Source of the DNA: Methylotenera oryzisoli
GTDB lineage: Bacteria; Pseudomonadota; Gammaproteobacteria; Burkholderiales; Methylophilaceae
Direction: 5' to 3'
DNA: 64,000 nucleotides
Assembly: GCA_945907735.1 (NCBI GenBank)
Contig: CAMDTL010000002.1
Coordinates: forward strand, 62,001-126,000
Part shown: in pieces, positions 18,924-28,649 of the stretch
How the letters are laid out: every line of letters starts with the position of its first letter
Position numbering within the stretch: the stretch's first letter is position 1
The notes under the pieces: model-generated
What the model was told of the DNA's origin: nothing
Database searches by the model: none
The model's input: the letters and a program-made list of their open reading frames with translations, nothing else
Translations under genes and position numbers: made by a program

Positions 18924-19724
18924 ATGGATATTTTATTGGTGTTAAAAGCAATCATCATGGGCTTGGTGGAAGGCGCCTCTGAATTTTTGCCCATCAGCAG
19001 CACGGGGCACCTTATCATCGCCGGCGATTTACTGGACTTCTTAAGCAAAGAGAAGCGCGATGTGTTTGAAGTCATCATTCAACTTGGTGCAATTCTGGCC
19101 GTATGCTGGGAATACCGTGAGCGTCTGTACACTACCTTGTTACATCTGCGCGACAAGGCCAGCGCGCGCGGCTTCTTTGTTAATTTAGCGATCGCATTTT
19201 TCCCGGCGGCGCTGGTCGGGCTTATGTTCCATCGAGCCATTAAAACTTATTTGTTCTCTCCGATGACCGTAGCTTATGCGCTCATTGTCGGCGGCGTTGC
19301 GATATTGCTTATCGAAAAACATATGCGTCATGGCAATACACTTAGTGTAGAAGAGATGACCAAAACTCAAGCACTTAAAATCGGCCTAGCCCAGACTTTA
19401 TCGCTGATTCCAGGCGTGTCTCGCGCTGGGGCAACCATTTTAGGGGGGGTTGCGGCTGGCCTCAATCGACAAACCGCGACAGAATTTTCCTTTTTTCTCG
19501 CTATCCCTATTATGTTTGCGGCTTCAGGTTTTGATTTAATCAAAAGTCGTGATTTGCTAAGCATGGCGGATTTCCCGCTGTTTGCAGTAGGTTTGGCCAC
19601 CGCATTTTTATCAGCGCTGTTGGTCATTAGAGTTTTAATTCGCTACGTAGCAAACCATGATTTTACGGTGTTTGCGTGGTATCGCATTGCGTTTGGTTTG
19701 GCAGTGTTGGCGTATTATTGGTAA
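18924..19724 (+). CDS. uppP: Undecaprenyl-diphosphatase UppP/BacA
   Basis: Integral membrane phosphatase that recycles undecaprenyl diphosphate to the monophosphate carrier used in peptidoglycan and polysaccharide export. It gives basal bacitracin resistance. The family motifs EGASEFLPISSTGHLII (residues 16-32) and PGVSRAGATILGG (about 160-172) are intact, with about seven to eight hydrophobic segments in 266 residues. I chose ATG at 18924 over the upstream in-frame TTG at 18909, which would add VECG before the normal MDILL start. Confidence 0.96.
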   Translation: MDILLVLKAIIMGLVEGASEFLPISSTGHLIIAGDLLDFLSKEKRDVFEVIIQLGAILAVCWEYRERLYTTLLHLRDKASARGFFVNLAIAFFPAALVGLMFHRAIKTYLFSPMTVAYALIVGGVAILLIEKHMRHGNTLSVEEMTKTQALKIGLAQTLSLIPGVSRAGATILGGVAAGLNRQTATEFSFFLAIPIMFAASGFDLIKSRDLLSMADFPLFAVGLATAFLSALLVIRVLIRYVANHDFTVFAWYRIAFGLAVLAYYW

Positions 19725-19778
19725 ACTACTTCTTTAAGCTAAACTTAAAAAAGCATCTGCAAGTTAAGCGAGGCCGTA

Positions 19779-21743
19779 ATGAATGAAGTAACCAAATATG
19801 TGTGGTACGGTATTGCTGGCTTGATACTATTGCTGGCACTAGTGATAGGCTATTTTGCCGCCACTTTCAATCCCAATGATTATAAAGACGAAGTGATTAA
19901 GCTCGTTAAAGATAAAAAAGAGCGCACCTTACACATCGATGGTGACATCAAGCTGAGCTTTTGGCCAAAAATCGGCGCAAATCTTGGCAAACTTTCTATT
20001 TCAGAACATCAATCAGACAAAATATTCGCCTCGGTCGAGCGCGTAAAAGTGGCGTTGGCGGTGATGCCACTGCTTAAAAAAGAGTTGGTGGTGGATACCG
20101 TTTACGTAGATGGCGCAAAAGCCAATGTAGTGAAATACAAAGACGGACAATTTAACTTTGACGATTTATTGAGCAAAGACGAAGAAGAAAGCAAAATTAA
20201 ATTTAATATTGATGGCATCAATGTGAGCAACTCAGCGGTGAAATATATCGATGAAAGCACTGGCGCAAAATATCATGTGACCCAATTGAATATGCAGTCT
20301 GGCCACATTGCCTTGGCCGAACCAGTGGATTTAGAGGCCAGTTTTACTATTACAGCTAATCAGCCAAAAACTGCTGCCAATATTAGGCTTAAAGGTAATT
20401 GCTTAATTAACCCTGAGACTAAACATTTCAAAGTAAAAGGGCTAGATGGTCAGCTCGTTGGCGATTTGCTCAATGGTACAGGTATGGATATTCAGGCCAG
20501 CGGCGATATAGACGCCAAGCCAGAGCGGATGGAATTTTTAGTCGATGATTTAAAATTGGTGGCCTCAGGCAAGTTTGATGGTGCAAGACGAAGTATCGAT
20601 TTAAGCGCGCCAGCACTGACTATACTAAAAGACGAAGTGTCGAGCAAAAAGGTCACCATGCACATGGTCCAAGAAAAAGGTGGTGATGTGTTCAAGGCCA
20701 GCATGGTGTTGGCAGATATGCAAGGCTCACCCAAAGCGCTGCAAAGCTCAGGCATTACTGGTGATTTATCTGCCGTACAAGGCAAGCGCACAGTCACAGG
20801 CACATTCTCTTCACCTTTTCTTGGCAACATCGAAAGTTTAATTTTTGACATCCCCAAACTGGCAGGCAACTTGGCTATTAAAGACCCCAGCTTGCCGAAT
20901 GGCGGCATACAAGGTACCTTTAAGTTGAGCGCGCATACCGACATTAAAAATGAAACCGCTAATAGTCAATTTAACTTAACTATAGCGGAAACCAAGCTAA
21001 CTGGTGATGTTGACGTGAAAGGTTTTACAAAACAAAACATCAAATTTAATTTGATTGCTGATAAATTAGACCTGAATAAATTGCTAGGCAAATCGACCGC
21101 GTCAGCGAAAAGTAGTGGCAAGACTAATCACAAATCTAGCGACATGAGCGCACTTAACAATATGACGCTTGATGGCAAATTGGCAATTGCCAGCTTAGTT
21201 TACGACCAATACCGCGTATCTGGCCTTAATGCCCACGTTAAGGCCGACGGCAATAAACTCGCGCTTAACGGACTGCATGTAAAAGTGGACGATAGCCAAA
21301 TTAAGGGCAATGTGGGTATTAGCAATTTCGCCAAACCGCTCTATACCTTTGATTTAGATGTGGATAGTGTAGATGTTGATCAATATGTGGTGGCAGATGC
21401 GAATGCTAAAACAGGGGCAAACAAGCCGCTGGATTTAAGCGCGCTAAAAGCCTTAAATGCCGACGGCGCGATTCGTATTGGCAATTTGAAATATGGCAAA
21501 ACTCGAGCTTCCAGCGTCAATATCAACCTAAAAGCTGATGGCGAAAAACTCAGCCTCAACCCGCTGAGCGCCAAAGTCGATGACAGTCAAATCAGTGGCA
21601 ACTTAGGCATTAGCCAATTTAATAATCCCGCTTACCATTTTGCTATTAACATCGCTCGCTTAGATGCGGATCGCTATATTGCCAAAGGGGATCCGCAAGC
21701 CAAAAGTAACGCCGACGTTAAAACCGAACAAAAACTTACTTAA
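19779..21743 (+). CDS. AsmA family protein
   Basis: Inner-membrane-anchored periplasmic protein of 654 residues. One N-terminal membrane helix (about residues 8-28) is followed by an AsmA domain with FNPNDYKDEVIKLVKDK, GDIKLSFWPKIGANLGKLSIS and VYVDGAKANVVKYKDGQFNFDDL, all typical. AsmA-like proteins are linked to outer-membrane assembly and phospholipid transport. The C-terminal part contains two clear repeats of about 95 residues: KVDDSQIKGNVGISNF (near 510) and KVDDSQISGNLGISQF (near 600), each preceded by ADG(N/E)KL. It lies 54 bp after uppP and 13 bp before mutY on the same strand. Confidence 0.9.
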   Translation: MNEVTKYVWYGIAGLILLLALVIGYFAATFNPNDYKDEVIKLVKDKKERTLHIDGDIKLSFWPKIGANLGKLSISEHQSDKIFASVERVKVALAVMPLLKKELVVDTVYVDGAKANVVKYKDGQFNFDDLLSKDEEESKIKFNIDGINVSNSAVKYIDESTGAKYHVTQLNMQSGHIALAEPVDLEASFTITANQPKTAANIRLKGNCLINPETKHFKVKGLDGQLVGDLLNGTGMDIQASGDIDAKPERMEFLVDDLKLVASGKFDGARRSIDLSAPALTILKDEVSSKKVTMHMVQEKGGDVFKASMVLADMQGSPKALQSSGITGDLSAVQGKRTVTGTFSSPFLGNIESLIFDIPKLAGNLAIKDPSLPNGGIQGTFKLSAHTDIKNETANSQFNLTIAETKLTGDVDVKGFTKQNIKFNLIADKLDLNKLLGKSTASAKSSGKTNHKSSDMSALNNMTLDGKLAIASLVYDQYRVSGLNAHVKADGNKLALNGLHVKVDDSQIKGNVGISNFAKPLYTFDLDVDSVDVDQYVVADANAKTGANKPLDLSALKALNADGAIRIGNLKYGKTRASSVNINLKADGEKLSLNPLSAKVDDSQISGNLGISQFNNPAYHFAINIARLDADRYIAKGDPQAKSNADVKTEQKLT

Positions 21744-21756
21744 GTTTTAACTCAAT

Positions 21757-22791
21757 ATGGCAGCTTTCGCAGATGCAATTATTGCTTGGCAAAGGCGGCA
21801 TGGCCGCCATGATCTGCCTTGGCAAAATACTACTGATGCCTACGCGATCTGGGTGTCTGAAATTATGTTGCAACAAACACAAGTAACCGCCGTGATTGGC
21901 TACTACGCCAAATTTATGCAGCGCTTTCCCAGCATTACTGCACTTGCGTCAGCTAGCCAAGAAGAGGTTTTGCAAAGTTGGAGTGGGCTCGGTTATTACT
22001 CGCGCGCGCGCAATTTGCACAACGCTGCGCAAAAAATTAGGGATGAATTTTCTGGTGTTTTCCCTACGCAATTTGATGCTATTTTAAGCTTGCCTGGCAT
22101 CGGAAAATCAACCGCCGCCGCCATTTCCACTTTTGCCTTACACGCACCACAGCCTATATTAGACGGCAATGTGAAGCGTGTGTTTGCTAGGCATTTCAAC
22201 ATTGCTGGTTGGCCAAGCGCGCCAGCTATTGAAAAAAAAATGTGGCAAATTGCACAGCGTGAAAACCCAAGTGCCTTAAATCAAAATGCCCGCGCGATTG
22301 CCTACACGCAGGGGCTGATGGATTTAGGCGCAACACTTTGCACACGCAGCAAACCAAAATGCGCGGCCTGCCCTGTCAATGCTAGCTGCGAAGCCTTAGC
22401 AAAAAAGCTAGTGCACACGCTGCCTACACCAAAACCACGCCAAGTCATTCCCGAAAAAAACACGACAATGTTGATATTTATCAATGGCGATGAAGTGATG
22501 TTAGAAAAACGTCCGCCTGTGGGCATTTGGGGCGGTTTGTGGAGTTTTCCTGAAGTGAATAATGATGACATTCATCTACAAAATGCATCGCCACTCACCA
22601 AGCTAACGCATACATTTACGCATTTTAAATTACACATTCAGCCACAACTTGTTCACACTAGCAAAAAATCACAAGCGAATGAACCGCACACTATTTGGCT
22701 AAACCTTGATGACGCGATTGGTGCTGCCATACCTACGCCGGTGCGAAAAATTTTACAGGAGCTACATAGGGCAAATAAAAAATCCGCTTAA
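21757..22791 (+). CDS. mutY: A/G-specific adenine glycosylase MutY
   Basis: Base-excision repair enzyme that removes adenine opposite 8-oxoguanine. Its 344 residues show the catalytic Glu in SEIMLQQTQ (about residue 32), the helix-hairpin-helix LPGIGKSTAAAIS (about 112-124) with the catalytic Asp in ILDGNVKRV, and the iron-sulfur ligands C-x6-C-x2-C-x5-C in CTRSKPKCAACPVNASC. A NUDIX-like MutT domain for 8-oxoG recognition follows from about residue 230 (EKRPPVGIWGGLWSFPE). It probably shares a transcript with the AsmA-like gene. Confidence 0.97.
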   Translation: MAAFADAIIAWQRRHGRHDLPWQNTTDAYAIWVSEIMLQQTQVTAVIGYYAKFMQRFPSITALASASQEEVLQSWSGLGYYSRARNLHNAAQKIRDEFSGVFPTQFDAILSLPGIGKSTAAAISTFALHAPQPILDGNVKRVFARHFNIAGWPSAPAIEKKMWQIAQRENPSALNQNARAIAYTQGLMDLGATLCTRSKPKCAACPVNASCEALAKKLVHTLPTPKPRQVIPEKNTTMLIFINGDEVMLEKRPPVGIWGGLWSFPEVNNDDIHLQNASPLTKLTHTFTHFKLHIQPQLVHTSKKSQANEPHTIWLNLDDAIGAAIPTPVRKILQELHRANKKSA

Positions 22792-22856
22792 ATGAACTGC
22801 CCCCCAAAAGCTTAGCCATTACGTTAATTGGGCTCCGCTATCTATAATCACCTCAA

Positions 22857-22889
22857 GAAGTTAACCCACTTTAAAATGTGCTTAACTTC
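22857..22889. terminator. Hairpin between convergent mutY and Fae-like genes
   Basis: GAAGTTAA pairs with TTAACTTC; inside, CAC pairs with GTG after a small bulge. No T-run is present on either strand, so termination is likely only with help, or the hairpin protects both 3' ends. Confidence 0.4.
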
Positions 22890-22902
22890 CTCAGTCTCAT
22901 GT

Positions 22903-23457
22903 TTATTTTGAATCCCAAGACTCTTCCCACATGCAGTGTTTAATTTTGTGGCGATTTGCAATCAGCTCATCAATGCTCGGCTCGTCATTTAAAGCGCGTT
23001 TTAAAGCCAATTTAATCGCATCGTAATTGTTTTTGTACATATCGGCTTTGTCTAATTTACCTGCTTTTTCAAGGTCAATGCAACCTGGATCTATCCAAAG
23101 CAATGCAATAATACATAAATCGTTGACTTGGTCTTTAGGAATAATGCCTTCAATCACCGCATCTAAAATGCCATCGGCTACACCTGCTTGCACCACGCCA
23201 CCAAACAAACCTACATCGGTGCTGCCTTTTAGCGTTACTTTAGGCACCATCATGCACGCTGGGCGCACCAATTGATTAATATCGCGTACTGCAAACATGG
23301 CGGTGTGGCCTTTACTTTGCGCCATTAAATTGGCAAATGCTGCGCCTACTGGACCATCGACCGACCCGATTAAAATTTCTGGCATAGCCGCCGTAACATC
23401 TTTGCCTTCAGTATAAAGGGTGGCTTCGCCTGCTTTAAAAATAATTTTAGACATCAT
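22903..23457 (-). CDS. Formaldehyde-activating enzyme (Fae) homologue lacking the catalytic histidine
   Basis: Fae condenses formaldehyde with tetrahydromethanopterin in methylotrophs. This 184-residue protein aligns along the whole Fae fold: AGEATL near residue 10, PEILIGSVDGPVGAAFAN, MVPKVTLKG, LFGGVVQAGVADG, DAVIEGIIP and NNYDAIKLALKRAL. The catalytic His of Fae (EVAHIDLIIG in Methylorubrum) is replaced: the matching stretch is DVTAAMPEILIG, with Ala at residue 23. There is also a 10-residue insert near DLEKAGKLDKAD. It is therefore a Fae-like paralogue of unknown role, perhaps formaldehyde sensing or binding; methylotroph genomes are known to hold several such fae homologues. ATG at 23457 follows GAGAG. 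Confidence 0.87.
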   Translation of the reverse strand: MMSKIIFKAGEATLYTEGKDVTAAMPEILIGSVDGPVGAAFANLMAQSKGHTAMFAVRDINQLVRPACMMVPKVTLKGSTDVGLFGGVVQAGVADGILDAVIEGIIPKDQVNDLCIIALLWIDPGCIDLEKAGKLDKADMYKNNYDAIKLALKRALNDEPSIDELIANRHKIKHCMWEESWDSK

Positions 23458-23515
23458 GTTCTCTCAAAAATAAAACCTTATTTTACCAAAAGCTAGCTGG
23501 CTAGTTTCAACTAAA

Positions 23516-23956
23516 TTACAAATCCATTTGCATATCCACATGCGGAATATGCACATCGCAATATTCCGCACTCACCACTTTAAAGCCAGCTTGCTTGTAA
23601 AAATCAATCGCGTGCGTTTGTGCAGAAAGACTAATGACTTTGCTTTTATGCAATTTACATATTTCTACCGCCTTTTGCAGCAGAGCGGCTCCCAGCCCTA
23701 GTCTTCGATACTCTTTAAGCACCGCCATGCGGCCAATTTTGTGATAATCGATAATGCGTAGGCAAGCAATTGGCTGGGGTGCCGAATTAAAGTCTTCGAG
23801 CATGGCCAGCAAATGCACCGCGCTTGTATCAAGCTCATCCCACTCAAAATCGGGCGCTACTTGCTGTTCCTCAATAAAAACGGGCGTTCTAATCGCGCGC
23901 AAATAGTTTTCTGCCTCACGCCAAGTGACTTGTGCAATTTGAACGTTAGCTAGCAT
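23516..23956 (-). CDS. GNAT family N-acetyltransferase
   Basis: Protein of 146 residues with the GNAT acetyl-CoA fold. The N-terminal part has IRTPVFIEEQQVAPDFEWDE, as in ElaA/YjdJ-like members. The acetyl-CoA pyrophosphate loop is GRMAVLKEYRRLGLGAALL (RRLGLG, near residue 82), followed by SAQTHAIDFYKQAGF. The acceptor is unknown. It stands alone between the Fae-like gene and the divergent doxX gene. Confidence 0.88.
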   Translation of the reverse strand: MLANVQIAQVTWREAENYLRAIRTPVFIEEQQVAPDFEWDELDTSAVHLLAMLEDFNSAPQPIACLRIIDYHKIGRMAVLKEYRRLGLGAALLQKAVEICKLHKSKVISLSAQTHAIDFYKQAGFKVVSAEYCDVHIPHVDMQMDL

Positions 23957-24009
23957 GAAATAAACGCTTTATAATAAGGGCCTAATCTAAACGTTGAGAA
24001 GGTTATTAA

Positions 24010-24405
24010 ATGAATAAATATATAGAAGTTTTGGCTAGAATTTTACTCGCGCAAATATTCTTTGTCGCGGTGTTAATCGTCATTTCGCAAATTACCAGCC
24101 ATCCAGAGGGTTACAAGGCCTACTCTGCCTACTTGGGAGGCTATGGTTTAATTGGGATTTTCGCTCCACTGACTATTTTTATACAATTTGTATTTGGGCT
24201 GGGTTTGTTGCTAGGCTATAAAACTAAAATTTGCGCATATGTATTGGCTTTCTACGCAGTGTTTATTGCTCTTTTTATGAAACTACAAGAACCTGGTGGG
24301 CTTATTTTAACGCTGCAATATCTCGCTATCGCAGGCGGATTAATTATGGTTGCTTTGCATGATAAAATGGCTTGCAGCTTAGATAATCTCAAGAAAATTA
24401 AATAA
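24010..24405 (+). CDS. DoxX family membrane protein
   Basis: Integral membrane protein of 131 residues with four hydrophobic segments (about 8-26, 48-70, 75-95, 100-118). The first helix pattern ARILLAQIFFVAVLIVISQI and the GLGLLLGYKTKICAYVLAFYA stretch fit the DoxX/SURF4-like family, whose members include quinol-oxidase-associated and thiosulfate-related proteins. No specific role can be assigned. ATG at 24010 follows GAGAAGG. A nested hairpin terminator ends the transcript at 24441-24489. Confidence 0.8.
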   Translation: MNKYIEVLARILLAQIFFVAVLIVISQITSHPEGYKAYSAYLGGYGLIGIFAPLTIFIQFVFGLGLLLGYKTKICAYVLAFYAVFIALFMKLQEPGGLILTLQYLAIAGGLIMVALHDKMACSLDNLKKIK

Positions 24406-24440
24406 TTAATAATAGACGCTCTGTAAGCCAATACCTATGC

Positions 24441-24489
24441 GACTTGCAGAGCCTGCCCTCGAATGTTTTAGTCGAGGGGCAAGTCTTTT
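24441..24489 (+). terminator. Nested hairpin terminator after the doxX gene
   Basis: Outer stem GACTTGC (24441-24447) / GCAAGTC (24479-24485), inner stem CCCTCGA (24456-24462) / TCGAGGG (24472-24478), followed by TTTTA. It lies between two convergent genes. Confidence 0.65.
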
Positions 24490-24498
24490 AATGCAAAA

Positions 24499-25437
24499 TT
24501 ATTCCCATTCTAGTGCTGGGTAAATTACATTCACATTACGTCTGTTGGCAATTTCAAATAAAGCCCATTTATTTTTTTCGCTCGCCGCAGCGGTGTTCAT
24601 GGTCGACTCCATGCTCTCACCTTTTTTAATGCTGACTCGAATATCGTTCAGCATGGCATTCAAATAGCGCTGTTCATTTTCAATCGCGCGTTTCCAGTTT
24701 TTAGTCACTGGCCCATGTCCTGGCACCACTTGCTTGGCAGCGCTGTTTTTTAATTTCTCAAGCTCGGCAATTAGCCCTTTAATATCACCTTCTAGCACTG
24801 GCGCGCGTTCAATAAACAGCAAATCGCCCGTAAACAAAGTATTGCTTTTGCTATCCATCGCAGAAACGTCAGTATTGGTGTGCGCGGCTGGGTGCGCAGT
24901 AATGGTGAGTTTTCTAGCGCCCAAATCTACTTCCAGCGTAGTTTTCACAGCAATGGTCGGCTTAATTAACTCGCTGCCTTTCGCATTTTCACCCAATAAT
25001 TTAGCATTAATTTTGGCATATTGTTCGCGGCGCAATTCCATCGCGATGGCTAATTTTTCGTGCCCAATAAATTCTGCTTTATCTGCTAAAAAAGCTGCAT
25101 TGCCATAAATATGATCAGGGTGCACATGCGTATTAATGATATACAAAATAGGTTTATTTGTTACTCTTTTAATCGCGGCGCGCAACTGATTGCCAACCTT
25201 AATGCTACCGCCCGTATCAATCACCGCCACGCCAAGGCTGCCAACAATAAAGCTCACGTTGCAAATGTCGCCGTGATAACCCTCATCGATGTCTTGATGT
25301 ATGCCGTGATGCACATAAATGCCATCGCCCACATCTTCAATCGCAAAATTATCTTGCGCTATAGGTGTGACAGCTTGCGCATGTACACAGCCTATCAACG
25401 CCAATATACTAAGGCTTATCATTAAAATTCGCATCAT
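24499..25437 (-). CDS. Exported MBL-fold metallo-hydrolase (quinoprotein-system type)
   Basis: Metallo-beta-lactamase-fold hydrolase of 312 residues. The N terminus is a signal sequence with a possible lipobox LIGC (Cys17) or cleavage after HAQA. The zinc motif THVHPDHIYGN (HxHxDH, about residue 105), the later AHTNTDVSAM and VVPGHGPV supply the metal ligands. The pattern resembles the quinoprotein relay system zinc metallohydrolases found beside PQQ-dehydrogenase genes in methylotrophs; that assignment is inference from family resemblance. The divergent neighbour is a cytochrome b561, consistent with a periplasmic or membrane redox role. Confidence 0.82.
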   Translation of the reverse strand: MMRILMISLSILALIGCVHAQAVTPIAQDNFAIEDVGDGIYVHHGIHQDIDEGYHGDICNVSFIVGSLGVAVIDTGGSIKVGNQLRAAIKRVTNKPILYIINTHVHPDHIYGNAAFLADKAEFIGHEKLAIAMELRREQYAKINAKLLGENAKGSELIKPTIAVKTTLEVDLGARKLTITAHPAAHTNTDVSAMDSKSNTLFTGDLLFIERAPVLEGDIKGLIAELEKLKNSAAKQVVPGHGPVTKNWKRAIENEQRYLNAMLNDIRVSIKKGESMESTMNTAAASEKNKWALFEIANRRNVNVIYPALEWE

Positions 25438-25541
25438 TTGTTCCTTCGCGTAAGCTTATTGACTACAATGTTGCCGTGTGCAATTTGTCGCTGTGACGCT
25501 TGTCACAAGGTTGACTATTTATTACTTGTTAGGATATTACT

Positions 25542-26135
25542 ATGAATCAAAACGCTGTACGTTATACTAAAACCGCGAAGGTGTTACATTGGCTCATTGC
25601 CATTGGTATTTTTGGCATGTTCGCGCTGGGTTGGTATATGAGCGATTTGCTCAAAGACGCACCCAAACAGATAGCTTACGATTTATTCGACTGGGGCATT
25701 TACACTTGGCAATTATCCGAAGCAGTCAGCCCACGCACACTTTACTTTAACTTACATAAATCCATAGGTATCACGTTATTTGCGCTCATTATTCTCCGCG
25801 TTTTATGGCGCCTTACGCACCAACCACCTGTACTATTAAGCTCGTACCAAGAGATAGAGCGCAAACTGGCCAACGGCGCCCATCATTTGCTTTACTTGCT
25901 GATGGTGGCTTTGCCTTTAAGTGGTTTGATTATGGCGGTTAGCAGTAAATATGGCGTGAAATGGTTTGGGTTGGAATTTATCAAAGGGCTAGATAACACG
26001 CCCATGCGAGAGCTGTTTAAAGAAGTGCACGAAATCATAGGCTTAATTATTTTGCTGGTGATTATTGTGCATATTCTTGGTGCATTAAAACATAAGTTGA
26101 TTGATAAAGACGAAACGTTAAACAGGATGCTTTAA
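25542..26135 (+). CDS. Cytochrome b561 family membrane protein
   Basis: Four-helix, di-haem b membrane protein of 197 residues. Haem-ligand histidines fall at AKVLHWLIA (helix 1), YFNLHKSIGI (helix 2), and EVHEIIGLI plus IIVHILGALKH in the last helix, typical of prokaryotic cytochrome b561. It passes electrons between a periplasmic donor and quinone. Divergent from the MBL hydrolase gene across a 104-bp gap. ATG at 25542 has TTAGGA 9 bases upstream. Confidence 0.92.
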   Translation: MNQNAVRYTKTAKVLHWLIAIGIFGMFALGWYMSDLLKDAPKQIAYDLFDWGIYTWQLSEAVSPRTLYFNLHKSIGITLFALIILRVLWRLTHQPPVLLSSYQEIERKLANGAHHLLYLLMVALPLSGLIMAVSSKYGVKWFGLEFIKGLDNTPMRELFKEVHEIIGLIILLVIIVHILGALKHKLIDKDETLNRML

Positions 26136-26153
26136 TGGTTGCAGAAATAAAGT

Positions 26154-27218
26154 TTATTGGTGATATTGCTGGCTTAGCTCTCTTACGGCATTGAGCATAC
26201 ATGCCGCGTTTTCAGGCGGTGTCCATTGCGTAATGCCGTGACCTAAATTGAATATGTGGCCGCTACCTTGGCCATAACTGGCCAATATACTCGCCACTTC
26301 TTTTTCAATCGCGGCTGGCGTGCTCAATAAAATCGCTGGGTCTAGGTTGCCTTGCAACGCCACTTTATCGCCCACTCTTTTGCGCGCAGTGCTAATATCC
26401 ACCGTCCAATCCAGCCCAAGTGCATCCGCGCCAATGTCAGCTTGCGCTTCTAACCACAGCGCACCACCTTTGGTGAATACAATATTAGGTACTTTTTGGC
26501 CATCGTTAGTTTTAGTTAAACCTGCCACAATTTTTTGCATGTAATTAAGCGAGAATTCACCATAGGCATGGTGCGAAAGCGCGCCACCCCATGAATCGAA
26601 TATCATCACCGCTTGCGCGCCAGCAGCGATTTGCGCATTTAAATATTGAATCACCGTTTGCGCGGTGGTTTCTAAAATGTGGTGCAGCAAATCGGGCCGC
26701 GCGTAAGCCATTTTTTTAATGTTTAAAAAATCGGTGCCGCCTTTGCCTTCTACCATATAGGTCGCCAACGTCCACGGGCTACCAGAAAAACCAATCAAAG
26801 GTACGCGCCCATTAACAGTTTTACGAATTTGGCTGACCGCATCAAACACGTATTGCAGCTTAGTCATGTCTGGCACTATAAGCTTTTTAATATCCGCTTC
26901 TTCACGCAGTGTGCGCTCAAATTTTGGGCCTTCGCCTTCCTCAAAATACAGGCCCAAACCCATCGCATCAGGCACGGTGAGAATATCAGAAAATAAAATG
27001 GAGGCATCCAATAATGGATAGCGGTCTAGCGGCTGTAGCGTGACTTCGGTTGCAAACTCTGGGTTTTTGCAAAGCTGTAAAAAACTACCCGCAGTTTTGC
27101 GACTCATCCGATACTCTGGCAAATAGCGCCCAGCTTGGCGCATCATCCACACAGGCGTGTAATCGGTAGGCTGGCGCATTAAGGCGCGCAGAAAAGTATC
27201 GTTTTGAAGTGTGCTCAT
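26154..27218 (-). CDS. hemE: Uroporphyrinogen decarboxylase
   Basis: Decarboxylates the four acetate chains of uroporphyrinogen III to give coproporphyrinogen III in haem synthesis. The 354-residue product contains the invariant [16 protein letters not shown] near residue 22, [15 protein letters not shown] (catalytic Asp), [13 protein letters not shown] and [16 protein letters not shown] at the end. It lies 3 bp after gltD in the same direction; the gltB-gltD-hemE order is common in betaproteobacteria. Confidence 0.97.
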   Translation of the reverse strand: MSTLQNDTFLRALMRQPTDYTPVWMMRQAGRYLPEYRMSRKTAGSFLQLCKNPEFATEVTLQPLDRYPLLDASILFSDILTVPDAMGLGLYFEEGEGPKFERTLREEADIKKLIVPDMTKLQYVFDAVSQIRKTVNGRVPLIGFSGSPWTLATYMVEGKGGTDFLNIKKMAYARPDLLHHILETTAQTVIQYLNAQIAAGAQAVMIFDSWGGALSHHAYGEFSLNYMQKIVAGLTKTNDGQKVPNIVFTKGGALWLEAQADIGADALGLDWTVDISTARKRVGDKVALQGNLDPAILLSTPAAIEKEVASILASYGQGSGHIFNLGHGITQWTPPENAACMLNAVRELSQQYHQ

Positions 27219-27221
27219 TAA

Positions 27222-28649
27222 TTAGCGTGGCAGTGTAGTTGAACCCATCAAAAACTCATCCACAGCGCGCGCCGCTTGGCGGCCCTCGCGTATTGCCCAC
27301 ACCACCAGCGATTGACCACGGCGCATATCGCCAGCAGCGAACACTTTATCGATATTGGTTTTATAGCAGCCTTCGCCATCTGTGGTGGCTTTGGCGTTGC
27401 CGCGCGCATCTTTTTCTACACCAAATGCTTCTAATACCGCTTGCACAGGCGATACAAAGCCCATGGCAAGCAATACCAAGTCCGCAGGAATAGTAAATTC
27501 TGAAGCTGCGACTTCACTCATTTTGCCGTCTTTCCACTCAACTCTGGTGCCTACCAAATGCGTTATTTTGCCGTTCTCACCTTTAAATTCTTTAGTGGTA
27601 ATCGACCAATCGCGATTGGCGCCTTCTTCGTGACTGCTTGATGTGCGCAGTTTAAGCGGCCAATTTGGCCAAACCAGTTCTTTATTCTCTTTTTCGGGCG
27701 GTTGTGGCATCAACTCAAACTGCGTCACGCTTAGCGCACCATGACGATTCGAGGTGCCCACGCAATCCGAGCCTGTATCACCGCCACCAATCACCACGAC
27801 GTGTTTGCCTGTGGCTTTAATTTGGTCGGAAATAACATCACCTGCATTCACTTTATTTTGCGCAGATAAAAAATCCATCGCGTACATCACGCCATCTAAC
27901 TCGCGCCCAGGAACGGGCAAATCACGCGGAAACTCTGCACCGCCTGCTAACACAACCGCGTCAAATTCTTTCATTAAATCAGCAGCGGGTACGTTTTTTC
28001 CTACATGCTGATTGACACGAAACTCCACGCCCTCAGCTTGCATTTGCGCCATGCGCCTATCGATATGCGATTTTTCCATTTTAAAATCAGGGATGCCGTA
28101 ACGTAGCAAACCGCCAATGCGGCTATTTTTTTCTAACACCACCACGCCATGCCCTGCGCGTGCGAGTTGCTGCGCCGTAGCTAAACCAGCAGGGCCAGAG
28201 CCAACAACGACCACTTTTTTGCCTGTTTTATATGGATTAACTTGCGGGCTTACCCAATCATTTTCCCAAGCTTTATCAATAATCGCATGCTCAATCGATT
28301 TAATACCCACCGCATCGTTATTGATATTGAGCGTGCATGCTGCCTCACAAGGCGCTGGGCAAATACGGCCAGTAAATTCGGGGAAATTGTTAGTGGAGTG
28401 CAACACATCAATGGCTGATTTCCAATCTTGGCTATACACCAAATCGTTAAAATCGGGGATGATATTGTTGACTGGGCAACCCGTTGTACAAAAAGGTATT
28501 CCACAATCCATGCAGCGCGCACCTTGCTGCTTGGCTTGGTCATCGGTGAGATGCAATATAAATTCTTTATAATTTTTAACGCGATCTGCAACGGGCAGAC
28601 TAGCCTCGCTCAGACGTTTAAATTCCATAAATCCAGTGACTTTACCCAT
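27222..28649 (-). CDS. gltD: Glutamate synthase (NADPH) small subunit
   Basis: Electron-input subunit of glutamate synthase: FAD accepts electrons from NADPH and passes them through 4Fe-4S clusters to GltB. The N-terminal cluster motifs [20 protein letters not shown] and [12 protein letters not shown] (residues 41-110), the FAD GxGxxG in [13 protein letters not shown] (about 150) and the NADPH site [14 protein letters not shown] are intact; total length is 475. ATG at 28649 overlaps the gltB stop by one base (TAATG), so translation is coupled and subunit ratios are kept equal. Confidence 0.97.
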   Translation of the reverse strand: MGKVTGFMEFKRLSEASLPVADRVKNYKEFILHLTDDQAKQQGARCMDCGIPFCTTGCPVNNIIPDFNDLVYSQDWKSAIDVLHSTNNFPEFTGRICPAPCEAACTLNINNDAVGIKSIEHAIIDKAWENDWVSPQVNPYKTGKKVVVVGSGPAGLATAQQLARAGHGVVVLEKNSRIGGLLRYGIPDFKMEKSHIDRRMAQMQAEGVEFRVNQHVGKNVPAADLMKEFDAVVLAGGAEFPRDLPVPGRELDGVMYAMDFLSAQNKVNAGDVISDQIKATGKHVVVIGGGDTGSDCVGTSNRHGALSVTQFELMPQPPEKENKELVWPNWPLKLRTSSSHEEGANRDWSITTKEFKGENGKITHLVGTRVEWKDGKMSEVAASEFTIPADLVLLAMGFVSPVQAVLEAFGVEKDARGNAKATTDGEGCYKTNIDKVFAAGDMRRGQSLVVWAIREGRQAARAVDEFLMGSTTLPR

